This document shows, piece by piece, positions 16,549-25,567 of a DNA stretch of 64,000 nucleotides. The DNA lies in contig CAVWFB010000016.1 in NCBI GenBank assembly GCA_963754265.1, forward strand, positions 1 through 64,000. The letters are read 5' to 3'. Made by a program: the position numbers and the translations under genes. This DNA comes from AC-32 sp963754265. GTDB lineage: Bacteria > Actinomycetota > Thermoleophilia > Gaiellales > Gaiellaceae. Position 1 is the stretch's first letter; each line of letters begins with the position of its first letter. Below the pieces are notes generated by a model. The model was not told the origin of the DNA. It worked only from the letters and a program-made list of their open reading frames with translations, and did not search any database.

Positions 16549-19010
16549 CGTACGACGAAGGTCGTGACGAGCCGCCGCGTGTTCGGCAGCGCCAGGTGCT
16601 CGTTCTCCGTGTTCTTCGTCTCCTGGTTGTCGGCGACGGAGAAGACGAGTCGGTGCCGCCCGGACTGCAGGCGAGGGAGCGCCACCTGTACCGCGCCGCT
16701 CGAGGCCGTGTAGAGGATCCGGCGGAAGCTGCCGTCGACTTCCGCGAGCAGCGAGCTGGAGTCGACGCCGGAGCCGCGGTCGCCCACGAGCAGCCGAAGC
16801 CGCTGACCCGGCGAGACCGCAGGCGTCAGCAGGCGCGCCGACGGCGGCGTCGTGTCGTTGACCCAGAAGCGGAAGGTGAAGGTCCCGGCTCTCCTGCGGC
16901 TGGGGGTGTCGAAGACGAGGTCGTAGCGGCCGGGAGTCGGACGGAAGACGCCGACCACGGGCTCGATTCCGTAGTACCCGGGCTGGTACGGGTTGATGCG
17001 GAGCGGCAACGCCGTGAACCCGGCTAGACGGTCTTCGCTGCCTGCCCGGACGAGGCGGGGCGAGATGTGGACTCCCGGCCCCTGCGAGAGGATCACCGCG
17101 CCAGCGTTGGCCACTCGGCGCCGGATGACGAAGCGGAAGACCTGCTCGGGCCCCCGGAGTCTCGTGAGCACCCCGAGTGGGCTGGGCGCCGAGGGGTAGC
17201 GGTACGACGTGACGAGGGCGCGCCCCTTGCGAGTGTCGCCCCGGTAGACGCCTGGGTGCGGCAACACCCGGTGCGGCTCGAGCGCGAGCTTCGGGGCGGT
17301 CACGCGTAGCCAGTAAGGGATGCGGCGGCTCTGGCCACCGCGCGACAGGACGACGAAGCCGCTCGAGTCGCCCACCGGAGCGCGCCGCGACACGATCGCG
17401 CGCAGCGTCAGCCTTCCCGGCACGGTCACCGTGGCCGCCCTGAGCGCGACCCCGGCCGCCCGGCTCACCTGCTGAACCGAGACCGACCAGGATCCCGCAC
17501 CGCCGCCGGCATCGGTGAGCGCGGCGTGCAGGGCGACGGATCGACCGCGGGGCAAGAGCCCGAACGCGATGCTCGCCGGCCTGGCGAACACGAGGGGCTG
17601 GTCGGCCCGGGGAAGATTGATCATCCCGCCTCCCTCGCGCGTCGGCGGCGCCTCGTGGCGGCGTCGCGTGTTGCCCTTGACCGGGGTACCGGTCAGCACG
17701 AGCGCCGACTTGACCTGTTGCACCGTCCAGGTCGGGTGCCGCTCGAGCAACAGGGCGGCGGCGCCCGCGACGTGAGGAGCCGCCATGCTCGTCCCGTCGA
17801 AGTACTGCCAGAGGCCGTCCCGCCTGGGAACCGACGAGAGGATGCCGACGCCTGGGGCGCTCACGTCCGGCTTCAGCCCCAAGGAGATCGGAGCAGGCCC
17901 ACCCGACGAGAACTCCGCGATCACCCCGCCCTTCGTCGCGGCGGCGGCGGTGATGGCCATCGGCGCGGAGCCCGGCGAGTCGATCGAGCCGGGACCGAGC
18001 ACGTCGAAGTCGTTGCCCGCCGCGATCACGGGCACGACCCCGGCCTTGGCGGCGGCGTCGATCGCCTGCACGACGATGTCGCGCGACGGCGTCATCTCCG
18101 GCTCGCCCAGGGAGAGGTTGATGACATTCATGCCGTCCCGCACCGCCTGCTCGATGCCCGCCACGATCTCCGGCGAGTTGCCGTCGAGGCCGAAATCGCT
18201 CGTCGGAATCGTCAGCACGCGGTAATTCCCGATGTAGGCGTGTGGGGCGACTCCGGAGAGCTTGAGCGCGCCGTTCGGGCCTGCCACGGTGACGTCATGG
18301 TCCCCTGCGGCAATGCCGGCGACGTGTGTCCCGTGCTCGGACTCGGTGGGGTCGAACGGCAGCTTGGCATAGCGCCAGTCGGCTCCGGGAGGCGGGAACG
18401 AGCGGGCGACGATCACCTTGGCCGTCGCGTAGCGCCGGTCGCCCTTCGGGTAGCCGGCGGGCATCTTCAGCCCTGCCGGCTGGAGGAAGGGGTGCGACTC
18501 GTCGACGCCGTCGTCGATCACACCGATCTTGATCCCGTCGCCTGAGGTCGCGAGGGTCGGGCCCCAGATCTTCGGGGCGCCGATCACGCCGGGGCTCTGG
18601 TAGAGCGAGCGCCGGTAGCGGACTCCCGCGTAGACGTGCGCCACGCCCGGCAGCGCGGAGATGCGCGTTGCCGCACTCGGCGGTGCGACCACGGAGAGCC
18701 CGTTCAAGACGACGGTGTAGTGCCAGCGCACCGTGGCGCCCGGCACCGCGGAGCGGATCCGAGTCGCCAGGGCGGCTTGGTCGCGGTCGAGCTTGCGCAG
18801 GTACGACGCGCTCTCGGTCGAGCCGAGTGCCAACCGGCCGGCCCGTTGGAAGCCACGCTGTTTCGTCGAGGCCTGCGCAAGGGAAGGCGCCTCGAGCGTC
18901 ACCACGAACTCCGCCATCGGTCCAGGCCGGGGCGCAGGATTCCGTGCCGAGGACGCCGACAGCGGCACGATGAGGCCGGCCGCGACGAGCAGAAGAAGAC
19001 CCCTACGCAA
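16545..19010 (-). CDS. secreted subtilisin-like serine protease (S8)
   Basis: 821 aa, TTG start. Signal peptide (MRRGLLLLVAAGLIVPLSAS), an inhibitor-I9-like propeptide (about 33-130) and a catalytic domain with Asp166 (VIDDGVD), His226 (SEHGTHVAG), oxyanion Asn333 (AAGND) and Ser408 (DGTSMAAPHVAG). About 390 further residues are beta-rich, Fn3/Ig-like, probably for surface or substrate binding. Extracellular. A TACCAT -10 box (19023-19018) begins 13 bases before the TTG. Confidence 0.94.
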   Translation of the reverse strand: MRRGLLLLVAAGLIVPLSASSARNPAPRPGPMAEFVVTLEAPSLAQASTKQRGFQRAGRLALGSTESASYLRKLDRDQAALATRIRSAVPGATVRWHYTVVLNGLSVVAPPSAATRISALPGVAHVYAGVRYRRSLYQSPGVIGAPKIWGPTLATSGDGIKIGVIDDGVDESHPFLQPAGLKMPAGYPKGDRRYATAKVIVARSFPPPGADWRYAKLPFDPTESEHGTHVAGIAAGDHDVTVAGPNGALKLSGVAPHAYIGNYRVLTIPTSDFGLDGNSPEIVAGIEQAVRDGMNVINLSLGEPEMTPSRDIVVQAIDAAAKAGVVPVIAAGNDFDVLGPGSIDSPGSAPMAITAAAATKGGVIAEFSSGGPAPISLGLKPDVSAPGVGILSSVPRRDGLWQYFDGTSMAAPHVAGAAALLLERHPTWTVQQVKSALVLTGTPVKGNTRRRHEAPPTREGGGMINLPRADQPLVFARPASIAFGLLPRGRSVALHAALTDAGGGAGSWSVSVQQVSRAAGVALRAATVTVPGRLTLRAIVSRRAPVGDSSGFVVLSRGGQSRRIPYWLRVTAPKLALEPHRVLPHPGVYRGDTRKGRALVTSYRYPSAPSPLGVLTRLRGPEQVFRFVIRRRVANAGAVILSQGPGVHISPRLVRAGSEDRLAGFTALPLRINPYQPGYYGIEPVVGVFRPTPGRYDLVFDTPSRRRAGTFTFRFWVNDTTPPSARLLTPAVSPGQRLRLLVGDRGSGVDSSSLLAEVDGSFRRILYTASSGAVQVALPRLQSGRHRLVFSVADNQETKNTENEHLALPNTRRLVTTFVVR

Positions 19011-19047
19011 GCGGAAAATGGTACGTGTAGGCGCCTGGCGCCACGGC

Positions 19048-19053
19048 TACACT
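19048..19053 (+). promoter_or_regulatory. -10 box of tRNA-Leu
   Basis: TACACT, 11 bases before the mature tRNA 5' end. Confidence 0.55.
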
Positions 19054-19064
19054 GTGGCCGCCGA

Positions 19065-19148
19065 GCGGATGTGGCGGAATTGGTAGACGCGCACGGTTCA
19101 GGTCCGTGTGGGCGAAAGCCCGTGGAGGTTCAAGTCCTCTCATCCGCA
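19065..19148 (+). tRNA. tRNA-Leu (CAG)
   Basis: 84 bases with the long variable arm of class II tRNAs. Acceptor GCGGATG / CATCCGC, anticodon loop TTCAGGT (CAG), variable arm GGGCGAAAGCCC and T arm GAGG-TTCAAGT-CCTC. CCA is not encoded. Confidence 0.96.
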
Positions 19149-19195
19149 TCCTTAGACGAGCGCGAGGCAGGTTCAGCTGTCGGAAAGAGCCCGCG

Positions 19196-19633
19196 CTAAC
19201 CGAGGGCCGCGAGGACTTCGTCCGCGTGACTGTCCGGGTTGACCCGGCGCAGGATGCGCGACACGTTGCCGTCGGCGTCGATCACGAACGTCGAGCGCTC
19301 GTAGGAGTTCTTCCCCTCCTGGGCGACCCCGTACGGCTCGCCCAGCTCGTGCTCGGGGTCGGCGAGCAGCGTGAACGGGAGCTCGTACTTGGACTTGAAC
19401 CGCTCGTGTGAGGCCTGCGTGTCGGCGCTTACGCCGAACACCGCGGCGCCCGCCCGCTCGAACTCGCCGTAGGCGTCGCGGATGCCGCAGGCCTGCCGCG
19501 TACAGCCGGGCGTGTCGTCCTTGGGATAGAAGTAGAGGACGACGGGCTGCCCGCGCAGGTCGGAGAGCTTCACCTTCTCGCCGGTGTCGCTCTCCAGCTC
19601 GAAATCGGGTGCTGGCTTGCCTTCCTCGACCAC
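19196..19633 (-). CDS. bcp: thioredoxin-dependent thiol peroxidase (Bcp/PrxQ)
   Basis: 145 aa, GTG start. YFYPKDDTPGCTRQACGIRD carries the peroxidatic Cys44 and resolving Cys49 of the atypical 2-Cys PrxQ group. It reduces peroxides in the cytoplasm using thioredoxin. TAGGAT (19645-19640) begins 12 bases before the start; the divergent membrane gene starts 27 bases away. Confidence 0.95.
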   Translation of the reverse strand: MVEEGKPAPDFELESDTGEKVKLSDLRGQPVVLYFYPKDDTPGCTRQACGIRDAYGEFERAGAAVFGVSADTQASHERFKSKYELPFTLLADPEHELGEPYGVAQEGKNSYERSTFVIDADGNVSRILRRVNPDSHADEVLAALG

Positions 19634-19639
19634 GCCGGG

Positions 19640-19653
19640 ATCCTAGCTACGCT
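19640..19653. promoter_or_regulatory. back-to-back divergent -10 boxes (bcp / membrane gene)
   Basis: Minus TAGGAT at 19645-19640 serves bcp (start 19633); plus TACGCT at 19648-19653 serves the gene at 19661. Only two bases separate the boxes, so each -35 region must lie inside the opposite coding region. Confidence 0.65.
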
Positions 19654-19660
19654 GGATCGC

Positions 19661-20041
19661 GTGAGGCGTGTTCTCCGCGACATGAACCCGACTTTGCGTG
19701 GGTTCTTCGTGATCGCGTTGATTGCGGTCGTGATCGTCGTTCTCGAGCTCGAGACCACCCTGACCGCGCTCTTCCTGCTCGCCCGGATCGCCTTCTTCCT
19801 GGCGATCGCCTATTTCATCTACCTGCTCTGGCGGGACCGCCGCGAGGAGATCTCGATGTGGTCGAGCCGCTCGCGCGCGGTCTTCTACGGTGCCGCGGTC
19901 GTGATGGTCGTGAACGTGGCGGCTCGCTTCTTCGTTCCGGTCGGGAACGGCTGGAACCTGATCGTCTTCCTGGCGGTCTTCGTGCTCTGCGGCTTCGCGA
20001 TGTGGCGCGTCTGGCGCGACGAGCACACGTACAGCTACTGA
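19661..20041 (+). CDS. hypothetical integral membrane protein
   Basis: 126 aa, GTG start. About four hydrophobic helices in two hairpins (GFFVIALIAVVIVVLEL, LFLLARIAFFLAIAYFIYLL, then AVFYGAAVVMVVNVAARFF and LIVFLAVFVLCGFAMW) with a short charged loop RDRREE between them. Family not recognised. It is divergent from bcp, and its 3' end overlaps hemQ by seven bases, tail to tail. Confidence 0.75.
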   Translation: MRRVLRDMNPTLRGFFVIALIAVVIVVLELETTLTALFLLARIAFFLAIAYFIYLLWRDRREEISMWSSRSRAVFYGAAVVMVVNVAARFFVPVGNGWNLIVFLAVFVLCGFAMWRVWRDEHTYSY

Positions 20042-20730
20042 GAGGTGCTGACCGAGACGGCGGCGCCGTCGAGCTCGTCGAGGGCCTCGCGGATTCCGAC
20101 GGCCTTGCCGACGAAGATCGGCGTGTCGCGCTCGGTGTAACGGCTCGCCTCGGAGTCCCGCAGCGTCAGCATCAGGTGCATGAAGTCCGACGGCTCCTCG
20201 CACTCGAAGGCGGTCATGAACTCCTGGTCGTCGATGCCGAAGGAGTACGTCGTGTGGTTGACGATCGTCGCGAATTCGTGGCCGACTCGCATGTGCTCGT
20301 CCATCGCCCGCTGTCGATCCTCCTGGGACAGCGAGTACCAGGAACGCAGCTTCACGAAGGGATAGACGACGAGGTAGGGCGAGCCCCTCGGGATCACCTG
20401 ACGAGGCTTGCGCGCCTTCGTGTACTCCGAGGCCTTGGTCGTCGCGAGGTACGAGTACGGCGTCTCGAGCCAGCCCGCGAGCGGCGTGGCGTTCAGGGCG
20501 GCGCCGAGTTCGCCGAGGTCCTCGTAGCGCTCCGTGATCCTCCAGAGGAAGAAGTCCGAGTCGGGCCGCACACCGCCGACCGAGTAGGTGCGCAGCGAGG
20601 AGATCCGGTCGGCCCAGTCCTCGACGACCTCGGCGAAGGCCTCCTTGCCCGCGTTGCGCTCCTCGATCGGGAGCCGGCGCCAGGCCGGATCGACCTTGAA
20701 GAAGGTATAGGCGACGTACTGGCCGGCCAC
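20035..20730 (-). CDS. hemQ: HemQ-type coproheme decarboxylase (chlorite dismutase family)
   Basis: 231 aa, GTG start. The family core is clear: YTFFKVDPAWRRL at the N-terminus, VYPFVKLRSWYSL, and the haem-ligand region HEFATIVNHTTYSFGIDDQEF around residues 160-180. Actinobacterial members convert coproheme III to haem b in the final step of the coproporphyrin-dependent pathway. The -10 TAGGGT (20743-20738) overlaps the upstream gene's TAG stop and begins 13 bases before the start. Confidence 0.88.
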   Translation of the reverse strand: MAGQYVAYTFFKVDPAWRRLPIEERNAGKEAFAEVVEDWADRISSLRTYSVGGVRPDSDFFLWRITERYEDLGELGAALNATPLAGWLETPYSYLATTKASEYTKARKPRQVIPRGSPYLVVYPFVKLRSWYSLSQEDRQRAMDEHMRVGHEFATIVNHTTYSFGIDDQEFMTAFECEEPSDFMHLMLTLRDSEASRYTERDTPIFVGKAVGIREALDELDGAAVSVSTSQ

Positions 20731-20740
20731 GTGCGAAACC

Positions 20741-22099
20741 CTACCGAGAGCAGGTCGGAAACCTGCCGTTGCGCAGGTCGGCGACCGTCCTCTTGAAGAC
20801 CGGCAGGCTCGGCTTCGGAGTGCCGTCGGCGAAGTAGAGGCCGGACTGCCAGCCGGCGAGGTCGGCCTCGTCGAACGTGTGGAAGAGGAAGAGCCCGCGC
20901 ACGGTCGGCTGACAGTAGGCGAGCTCGAGCGCAGAGCGGTAGTAGTCCGCCTGCCGCGCGAAGGTGACGCTGTCCGATCGCCCGGGCGAGCCGTTGTCGT
21001 CGTAGGCGCTGAGCTTTCGCAACGGCACGCGCGTCTGGACGCCGAACTCGGTGTAGTAGATCGGCAGCGTTGCGCCGCGCTGGTCGGTTCCCTTGAATGC
21101 CTCGCTCAGGAGCGCGACGAGCTTCGGGTAGTCGGCGATCGTGATCGAGGTGTTCTTCGGGTGCCGGGTCGTCGGCGGGAACCGGGACGCCTCCATGTAC
21201 GGGTGGAGCGCGAAGGCGTCCATCAGCGGCTTCGTGCGCCCGCTCGCGCGGTAGGCGGCGCCGAGGTCGCGGATGAACGACGTGGGCGAGTGTGTCGGGC
21301 GGCTGCCGTGGGGGCGGTCGGCCCCGCGGGGGGACAGGCTGCCGCCGAGCACGAGCACGTCGTGGTCGACCGCCTTGATCGCGTCGTAGCTGCGGGCGAG
21401 CAGATCCTCGTAGCCGGAGGCGGCGAGATCGAGCCCGGTGGCGCCGAACTGCGGCTTCCAGAACGTGTCGAGGTTCGGCTCGTTGCCGACGACCACGTGG
21501 CGCACGTTGGGCAGCGCCTTCACCGTCGCTGCCGCGAAGGCCGCGAAGTCGGCCCGCTCGGCTGGGGTCCGCGGCGTCTCGCGCGCGAGACCGTGCCAGA
21601 CCAGGACGAACAGCTTCAGGTGCGCGCGCTGCGCGGCGACGGAGACGTGCCGGAGAACGGTCATCAGTGGCGCCGACGGCCGACGCTCCCCGCGACTCCA
21701 CGTGGCCGAGACCATGGCGGCGTTGAAGCCGGCGTCGCGAGAGATATCGACGTACGCGCGCGCGACGCCGGAGCTCTGCTGGGCGAGGGCATCGTCGAAG
21801 ACCCCGACGAGCAGCGTCTGCCGACGCGGGCTCCTCGGGCTTGGCGGTGGAGGGATCTTGACCGCGCGCGTGTCGACCGGCGCGGTCGCGCTGGCCGCGA
21901 TGGTCGGAGTCGTCTCGGTCTGCCCCGCCGTGGTCGGCGACGTACTCGTAGCCGTCGCAGCCGTCGTCGGCGCGGTTGACGTCTGTGAAGTCGTAGGTGC
22001 CGCAGTGGTCCCTCCTTCGCGGGAGGAGACGACGAGAGCGACGGCGAGCCCGGCCGCGGCCGCAACGGCTAGGGCCGCTGCAAGCAGGGCCTTCTTCAC
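20741..22099 (-). CDS. secreted glycoside-hydrolase-like (TIM-barrel) protein
   Basis: 452 aa, GTG start at 22099. Membrane anchor (KKALLAAALAVAAAAGLAVALVV, residues 2-24) and a Thr/Ala/Pro-rich linker to about residue 85, then a barrel domain with VVGNEPN (acid/base Glu after Asn) and YYTEFGVQT (nucleophile Glu), as in clan GH-A enzymes such as GH39 or GH5. The substrate is not predictable. It shares a bidirectional promoter with uvrC, and its stop TAG forms the start of the hemQ -10 box. Confidence 0.75.
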   Translation of the reverse strand: MKKALLAAALAVAAAAGLAVALVVSSREGGTTAAPTTSQTSTAPTTAATATSTSPTTAGQTETTPTIAASATAPVDTRAVKIPPPPSPRSPRRQTLLVGVFDDALAQQSSGVARAYVDISRDAGFNAAMVSATWSRGERRPSAPLMTVLRHVSVAAQRAHLKLFVLVWHGLARETPRTPAERADFAAFAAATVKALPNVRHVVVGNEPNLDTFWKPQFGATGLDLAASGYEDLLARSYDAIKAVDHDVLVLGGSLSPRGADRPHGSRPTHSPTSFIRDLGAAYRASGRTKPLMDAFALHPYMEASRFPPTTRHPKNTSITIADYPKLVALLSEAFKGTDQRGATLPIYYTEFGVQTRVPLRKLSAYDDNGSPGRSDSVTFARQADYYRSALELAYCQPTVRGLFLFHTFDEADLAGWQSGLYFADGTPKPSLPVFKRTVADLRNGRFPTCSR

Positions 22100-22107
22100 G
22101 AACTCGG

Positions 22108-22117
22108 AGGCTACCCT
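22108..22117. promoter_or_regulatory. bidirectional -10 element (glycosidase-like gene / uvrC)
   Basis: Plus TACCCT 22112-22117 (uvrC start 22127) and minus TAGCCT 22113-22108 (start 22099) share the same TA step at 22112-22113. The 27-bp gap leaves no room for separate promoters. Confidence 0.65.
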
Positions 22118-22126
22118 TGCCCCGCA

Positions 22127-23980
22127 ATGCCAAAACGGCTCGAAGAGCAGCTGAAAGGGCTCCCGGCGAAGCCCGGCGTCTACCTCTTCCGCGACGAGCG
22201 TCGCGAGATCCTGTACATCGGGAAGGCGAAATCGCTGCGGCCACGCGTGCGCAGCTACTTCCAGGCGAGCTCCGATACGCGGAGCACGATCGCGCAGCTC
22301 CCGGAACGCGTCGCCGACGTCGAGGTGATCGTCACCGACACGGAGGTCGAGGCCCTCCACCTCGAGCAGAACCTGGTCAAGCGGCACCGGCCGCCGTTCA
22401 ACGTGCGCCTTCGCGACGACAAGTCGTTCCCGTACATCGCGGTCACCGTCGAGGACGACTACCCGCGCGTGATGTTCACGCGCGAGCGGCACCGGCGCGG
22501 CGTCGTCTACTTCGGCCCGTACGCCAACGCGAAGAAGGTGCGTGAGACGCTCGACGTGCTCAACCGCGTCTTCCCGTACCGGCCCTGCGAGGGGCCGAGG
22601 CCGGGCCGGCACTCGGGGATTCCCTGCCTCGACTACCACATCGAGCGCTGCCTGGCCCCGTGTGTGGGCTACGTCTCGAAGGAGGCCTACCGCGAGATCA
22701 TCGACGGGGTGATCCAGTTCCTCTCCGGGGACACGAAGCCGATCCAGCGCGAGCTCGAGCGCAAGATGAAGGACGCGGCGGAAGGTGAGCGCTTCGAGGA
22801 GGCGGCGCGCTACCGCAACCGCCTCTTCTCGGTGCGGCACCTGGTCGAGCGGCAGGTGGCCGACAAGCGCTCCGTCGGCACCGTCGACGTGATCGGGATC
22901 GCTAGCGACGGCGATCGTGCTGCCGTCCAGGTCTTCCCGCTGCGAGACGGCCGGCTGATCGACCGCTACGGCTTCCACCTCGAGAACGTCGCCGGGCAGG
23001 ACACGGCGGCACTGCTCGAGGCGTTTGCGATCGAGTACTACGGCTCGGCGCCGAGCGTCCCGCCGCAGATCGTCGTCCCGCCTGGTTCGGGCGACACCTC
23101 GGCGCTGGCGGAGTTCCTCTCGCAGCGGCGCGGGTCGCGGGTCGAGGTGCGCGCGCCGTCACGCGGGGAGAAGCGGCGTCTGCAGGAGCTGGCTGCACAG
23201 AACGCCCGTCTCGCGCTCGAGTCGGAGGCGGAGCAGACCGAGCGCAAGCGGCTGCGGCGGGTGGAGGCCCTCGAGGAGCTGCGCGAGGCGCTGAACCTCG
23301 AGAGCCTGCCGCTGCGGATCGAGTGCTACGACATCTCCAACATCCAGGGCGAGTCGGTGGTCGGCTCGATGGCCGTCTTCCAGGATGCGATGCCGAAGAA
23401 GGCGCACTACCGCAAGTTCGGCGTCCGGAGCCTCGACGGCCAGGACGACTACGCTGCGCTGGCCGAGGTGATCGCGCGCCGCTTCGCGCGGTTGCAGAAC
23501 GGCGCGACTGCCGATGAGTACGACGAGTCGTTCGCGGCCACGCCGAACCTGGTCGTGATCGACGGCGGCAAGGGGCAGCTCGCCGCGGCTCTGGGGGCGA
23601 TGCAGGCGTACGACCTGCCGCGTGTGGCCGTGATCTCGCTGGCCAAGCGGGTCGAAGAGGTCTTCGTGCCGGGTCAGCCTGAGCCAATCGCGCTCGACCG
23701 CAGCTCGCCGGGACTGCATCTGCTTCAGCGCGTCCGGGACGAGGCACACCGGTTCGCGCTCGGTTTTCACCGCCAGCGGCGGGACGCGAAGGCACGCGAA
23801 TCGATCTTCGACACGCTGCAGGGCGTCGGGCCTGCACGGCGGCGCGCGTTGTTGCAGCATTTCGGCTCGGCGGAGCGCTTCCTTGCCGCTACGCAGGAGG
23901 AACTGGAAGGGGTGCCGGGGATCCCGGAACGCACTGCGCGCTCGATCTATTCGCAGCTGCACCGGGCCGGCGGTGCGTAG
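22127..23980 (+). CDS. uvrC: excinuclease ABC subunit C
   Basis: 617 aa. N-terminal GIY-YIG nuclease (PGVYLFRD...LYIGKAKSLRPRV) for the 3' incision, a UVR motif near residue 210 that binds UvrB, an RNase-H-like domain (CYDISNIQGE, VIDGGKGQL) for the 5' incision, and two C-terminal helix-hairpin-helix motifs (VGPARRRALLQHFGS, VPGIPERTA). Nucleotide excision repair. In many actinobacteria uvrC is followed by rapZ-yvcK-whiA-gap; here whiA and gap lie 5-10 kb further on and rapZ and yvcK are absent from the window. Confidence 0.97.
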   Translation: MPKRLEEQLKGLPAKPGVYLFRDERREILYIGKAKSLRPRVRSYFQASSDTRSTIAQLPERVADVEVIVTDTEVEALHLEQNLVKRHRPPFNVRLRDDKSFPYIAVTVEDDYPRVMFTRERHRRGVVYFGPYANAKKVRETLDVLNRVFPYRPCEGPRPGRHSGIPCLDYHIERCLAPCVGYVSKEAYREIIDGVIQFLSGDTKPIQRELERKMKDAAEGERFEEAARYRNRLFSVRHLVERQVADKRSVGTVDVIGIASDGDRAAVQVFPLRDGRLIDRYGFHLENVAGQDTAALLEAFAIEYYGSAPSVPPQIVVPPGSGDTSALAEFLSQRRGSRVEVRAPSRGEKRRLQELAAQNARLALESEAEQTERKRLRRVEALEELREALNLESLPLRIECYDISNIQGESVVGSMAVFQDAMPKKAHYRKFGVRSLDGQDDYAALAEVIARRFARLQNGATADEYDESFAATPNLVVIDGGKGQLAAALGAMQAYDLPRVAVISLAKRVEEVFVPGQPEPIALDRSSPGLHLLQRVRDEAHRFALGFHRQRRDAKARESIFDTLQGVGPARRRALLQHFGSAERFLAATQEELEGVPGIPERTARSIYSQLHRAGGA

Positions 23981-24013
23981 TAGCCTCGCCGGAATCCACC
24001 GAAAGGAGCCGCC

Positions 24014-24307
24014 ATGGGAGTCGAGGTCGTCTCGATCATGGAGTTCTCCGGCGATCCGGAGGAGCTGATGTCGAAGATGGGCACCGTCGAGGAGGTGGCG
24101 AGCCGCAAGGCCGCCGAGTACGGCGGCGTCTCGTCGACCGCAGTGCGAACGGACGACGGGATCATGATCATCAACATGTGGTCCGACAGCGAGGGCAGGC
24201 ATCGCATGGGCGATGATCCGGAGATCCGGCAGGCGCTCCAGGACGCGGGGATGCCGCCGCCCACGGCCAAGGGCTACGACGTGATCCAGCACCAGACCGT
24301 CTCCTAG
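24014..24307 (+). CDS. hypothetical small dimeric alpha/beta protein
   Basis: 97 aa with AAAGGAG before the ATG. A strand-helix-helix-strand pattern (VEVVSIMEFSGDPEELMSKM, GIMIINMWSDSEGRHRM) resembles ferredoxin-like dimeric barrels of the antibiotic-biosynthesis monooxygenase group, without a diagnostic motif. The gene at 48655-48987 looks distantly similar in form. Confidence 0.68.
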   Translation: MGVEVVSIMEFSGDPEELMSKMGTVEEVASRKAAEYGGVSSTAVRTDDGIMIINMWSDSEGRHRMGDDPEIRQALQDAGMPPPTAKGYDVIQHQTVS

Positions 24308-24343
24308 CGACTAGGCGAGACCGCGGCGGGATAGAAGCGAGCC

Positions 24344-25567
24344 GTGGGCTCCACGGTCGGTCCCGCCGCGGCGCTGGCCCTCATCCGGCAGCGCAACTTC
24401 GGCCCCTACTTCGCCGGCAACGCGCTGTCTGCGAGCGGCACCTGGTTCCAGAACCTCGCGGGGGCGCTCCTCGTCTACCGGCTGACGCACTCCGCGTTTC
24501 TGCTCGGGGTGCTCAACTTCTGCCAGTTCGCGCCGGTCCTCCTCCTCGCGCCGTGGGCCGGCAGCGCCGCCGACCGCTACGACCGGCGACGGCTGCTGTT
24601 CGTCGCGCAGAGCTCGGCGTCCCTGCTGGCGACGATGCTGGCGATCCTGGCCTGGGCCGGCCTGGCGCCGGCGTGGGTCGTGATCGTGTTCGCGCTCTTC
24701 CTCGGCGTCACGAGCGCGATCTCGATCCCGCCGCAGCAGGCGCTGATCGCTTCGCTGGTCGAGCCGCGCGACCTCCCGACCGCCGTCGCGCTCAACTCGA
24801 TGACGTACAACATCGCCCGCGCCGCCGGGCCCGTCGCGGCGGCGGCCTCTGTTCACTACCTGGGGATCCCGGCGTCGTTCCTGCTGAACGGGTGCTCGTA
24901 TCTCGTGTTCGTGGCGGCGCTGATCGTGATCCGCCCGCGCCCGCAGGAGCGCGCCGAGGGCCCGTCCCGCCTGCGCGACAGCTTCCGGCTGCTGCGTGAC
25001 GACCCGCGACTGCTCGCCTTCCTGCTCGTCGTCCTGGCGGTCGGGTTCGCCTCGGATCCCGTGAACACGCTCGCACCCGCCTTCGCGCACGCGTTCGGGC
25101 GGCCGGACACCGTCGCGGGATTCATCATCGGTGCGTTCGGCGCGGGAGCGGTGACCGCGGCGTTCCTGGTCGCAGGTCGCGTGGCGGGCTCGCGCCGGCG
25201 CATGGCGGGCACGCTCGCGCTGCTCGGCTTCGGCGTGATCGCGTTCTCGCTCTCGCCGTGGTTGCCGCTCGGCTTCGTCTTCCTCTTCTTCGCCGGGATC
25301 GGCTACCTGGCCTCGAACACCTCGGCGACCTCGCGGCTCCAGCTGGGCGTGGGGGAGTCCGAGCGCGGGCGGATCATGGCGCTCTGGGGTGTGGCCTTCC
25401 TCGGGCTGCGACCTGTCGCGAGCCTCGTCGACGGCGCGATCGCCGCCACCCTCGGCGTGCGCGTGGCGGGTGTGATCCTGGCGCTGCCCGCTCTCGCTGG
25501 AGCGGCGCTGATCCTCCTGGTCGTCGGTCGGCGCGGCACGCGCTCCGCCGATCCCGTGCGAACCTGA
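24344..25567 (+). CDS. MFS transporter (MFS_3/enterobactin-exporter type)
   Basis: 407 aa, GTG start. FGPYFAGNALSASGTWFQNLAGALLVY, the loop-2/3 motif GSAADRYDRRRLLF and a repeat with GRVAGSRRRM at the domain junction are typical of 12-helix major facilitators related to EntS. Substrate unknown. TAGAAG 12 bases before the start is a poor -10. The TGA stop abuts the stop of the convergent BNR-like gene. Confidence 0.88.
   Translation: MGSTVGPAAALALIRQRNFGPYFAGNALSASGTWFQNLAGALLVYRLTHSAFLLGVLNFCQFAPVLLLAPWAGSAADRYDRRRLLFVAQSSASLLATMLAILAWAGLAPAWVVIVFALFLGVTSAISIPPQQALIASLVEPRDLPTAVALNSMTYNIARAAGPVAAAASVHYLGIPASFLLNGCSYLVFVAALIVIRPRPQERAEGPSRLRDSFRLLRDDPRLLAFLLVVLAVGFASDPVNTLAPAFAHAFGRPDTVAGFIIGAFGAGAVTAAFLVAGRVAGSRRRMAGTLALLGFGVIAFSLSPWLPLGFVFLFFAGIGYLASNTSATSRLQLGVGESERGRIMALWGVAFLGLRPVASLVDGAIAATLGVRVAGVILALPALAGAALILLVVGRRGTRSADPVRT

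Noticed and set aside
20493..22978. Very long alternative frames over the glycosidase-like gene and uvrC
   Set aside because: They are Arg/Ala-rich low-complexity shadows typical of high-GC DNA; the frames reported instead carry signal peptides and family motifs.
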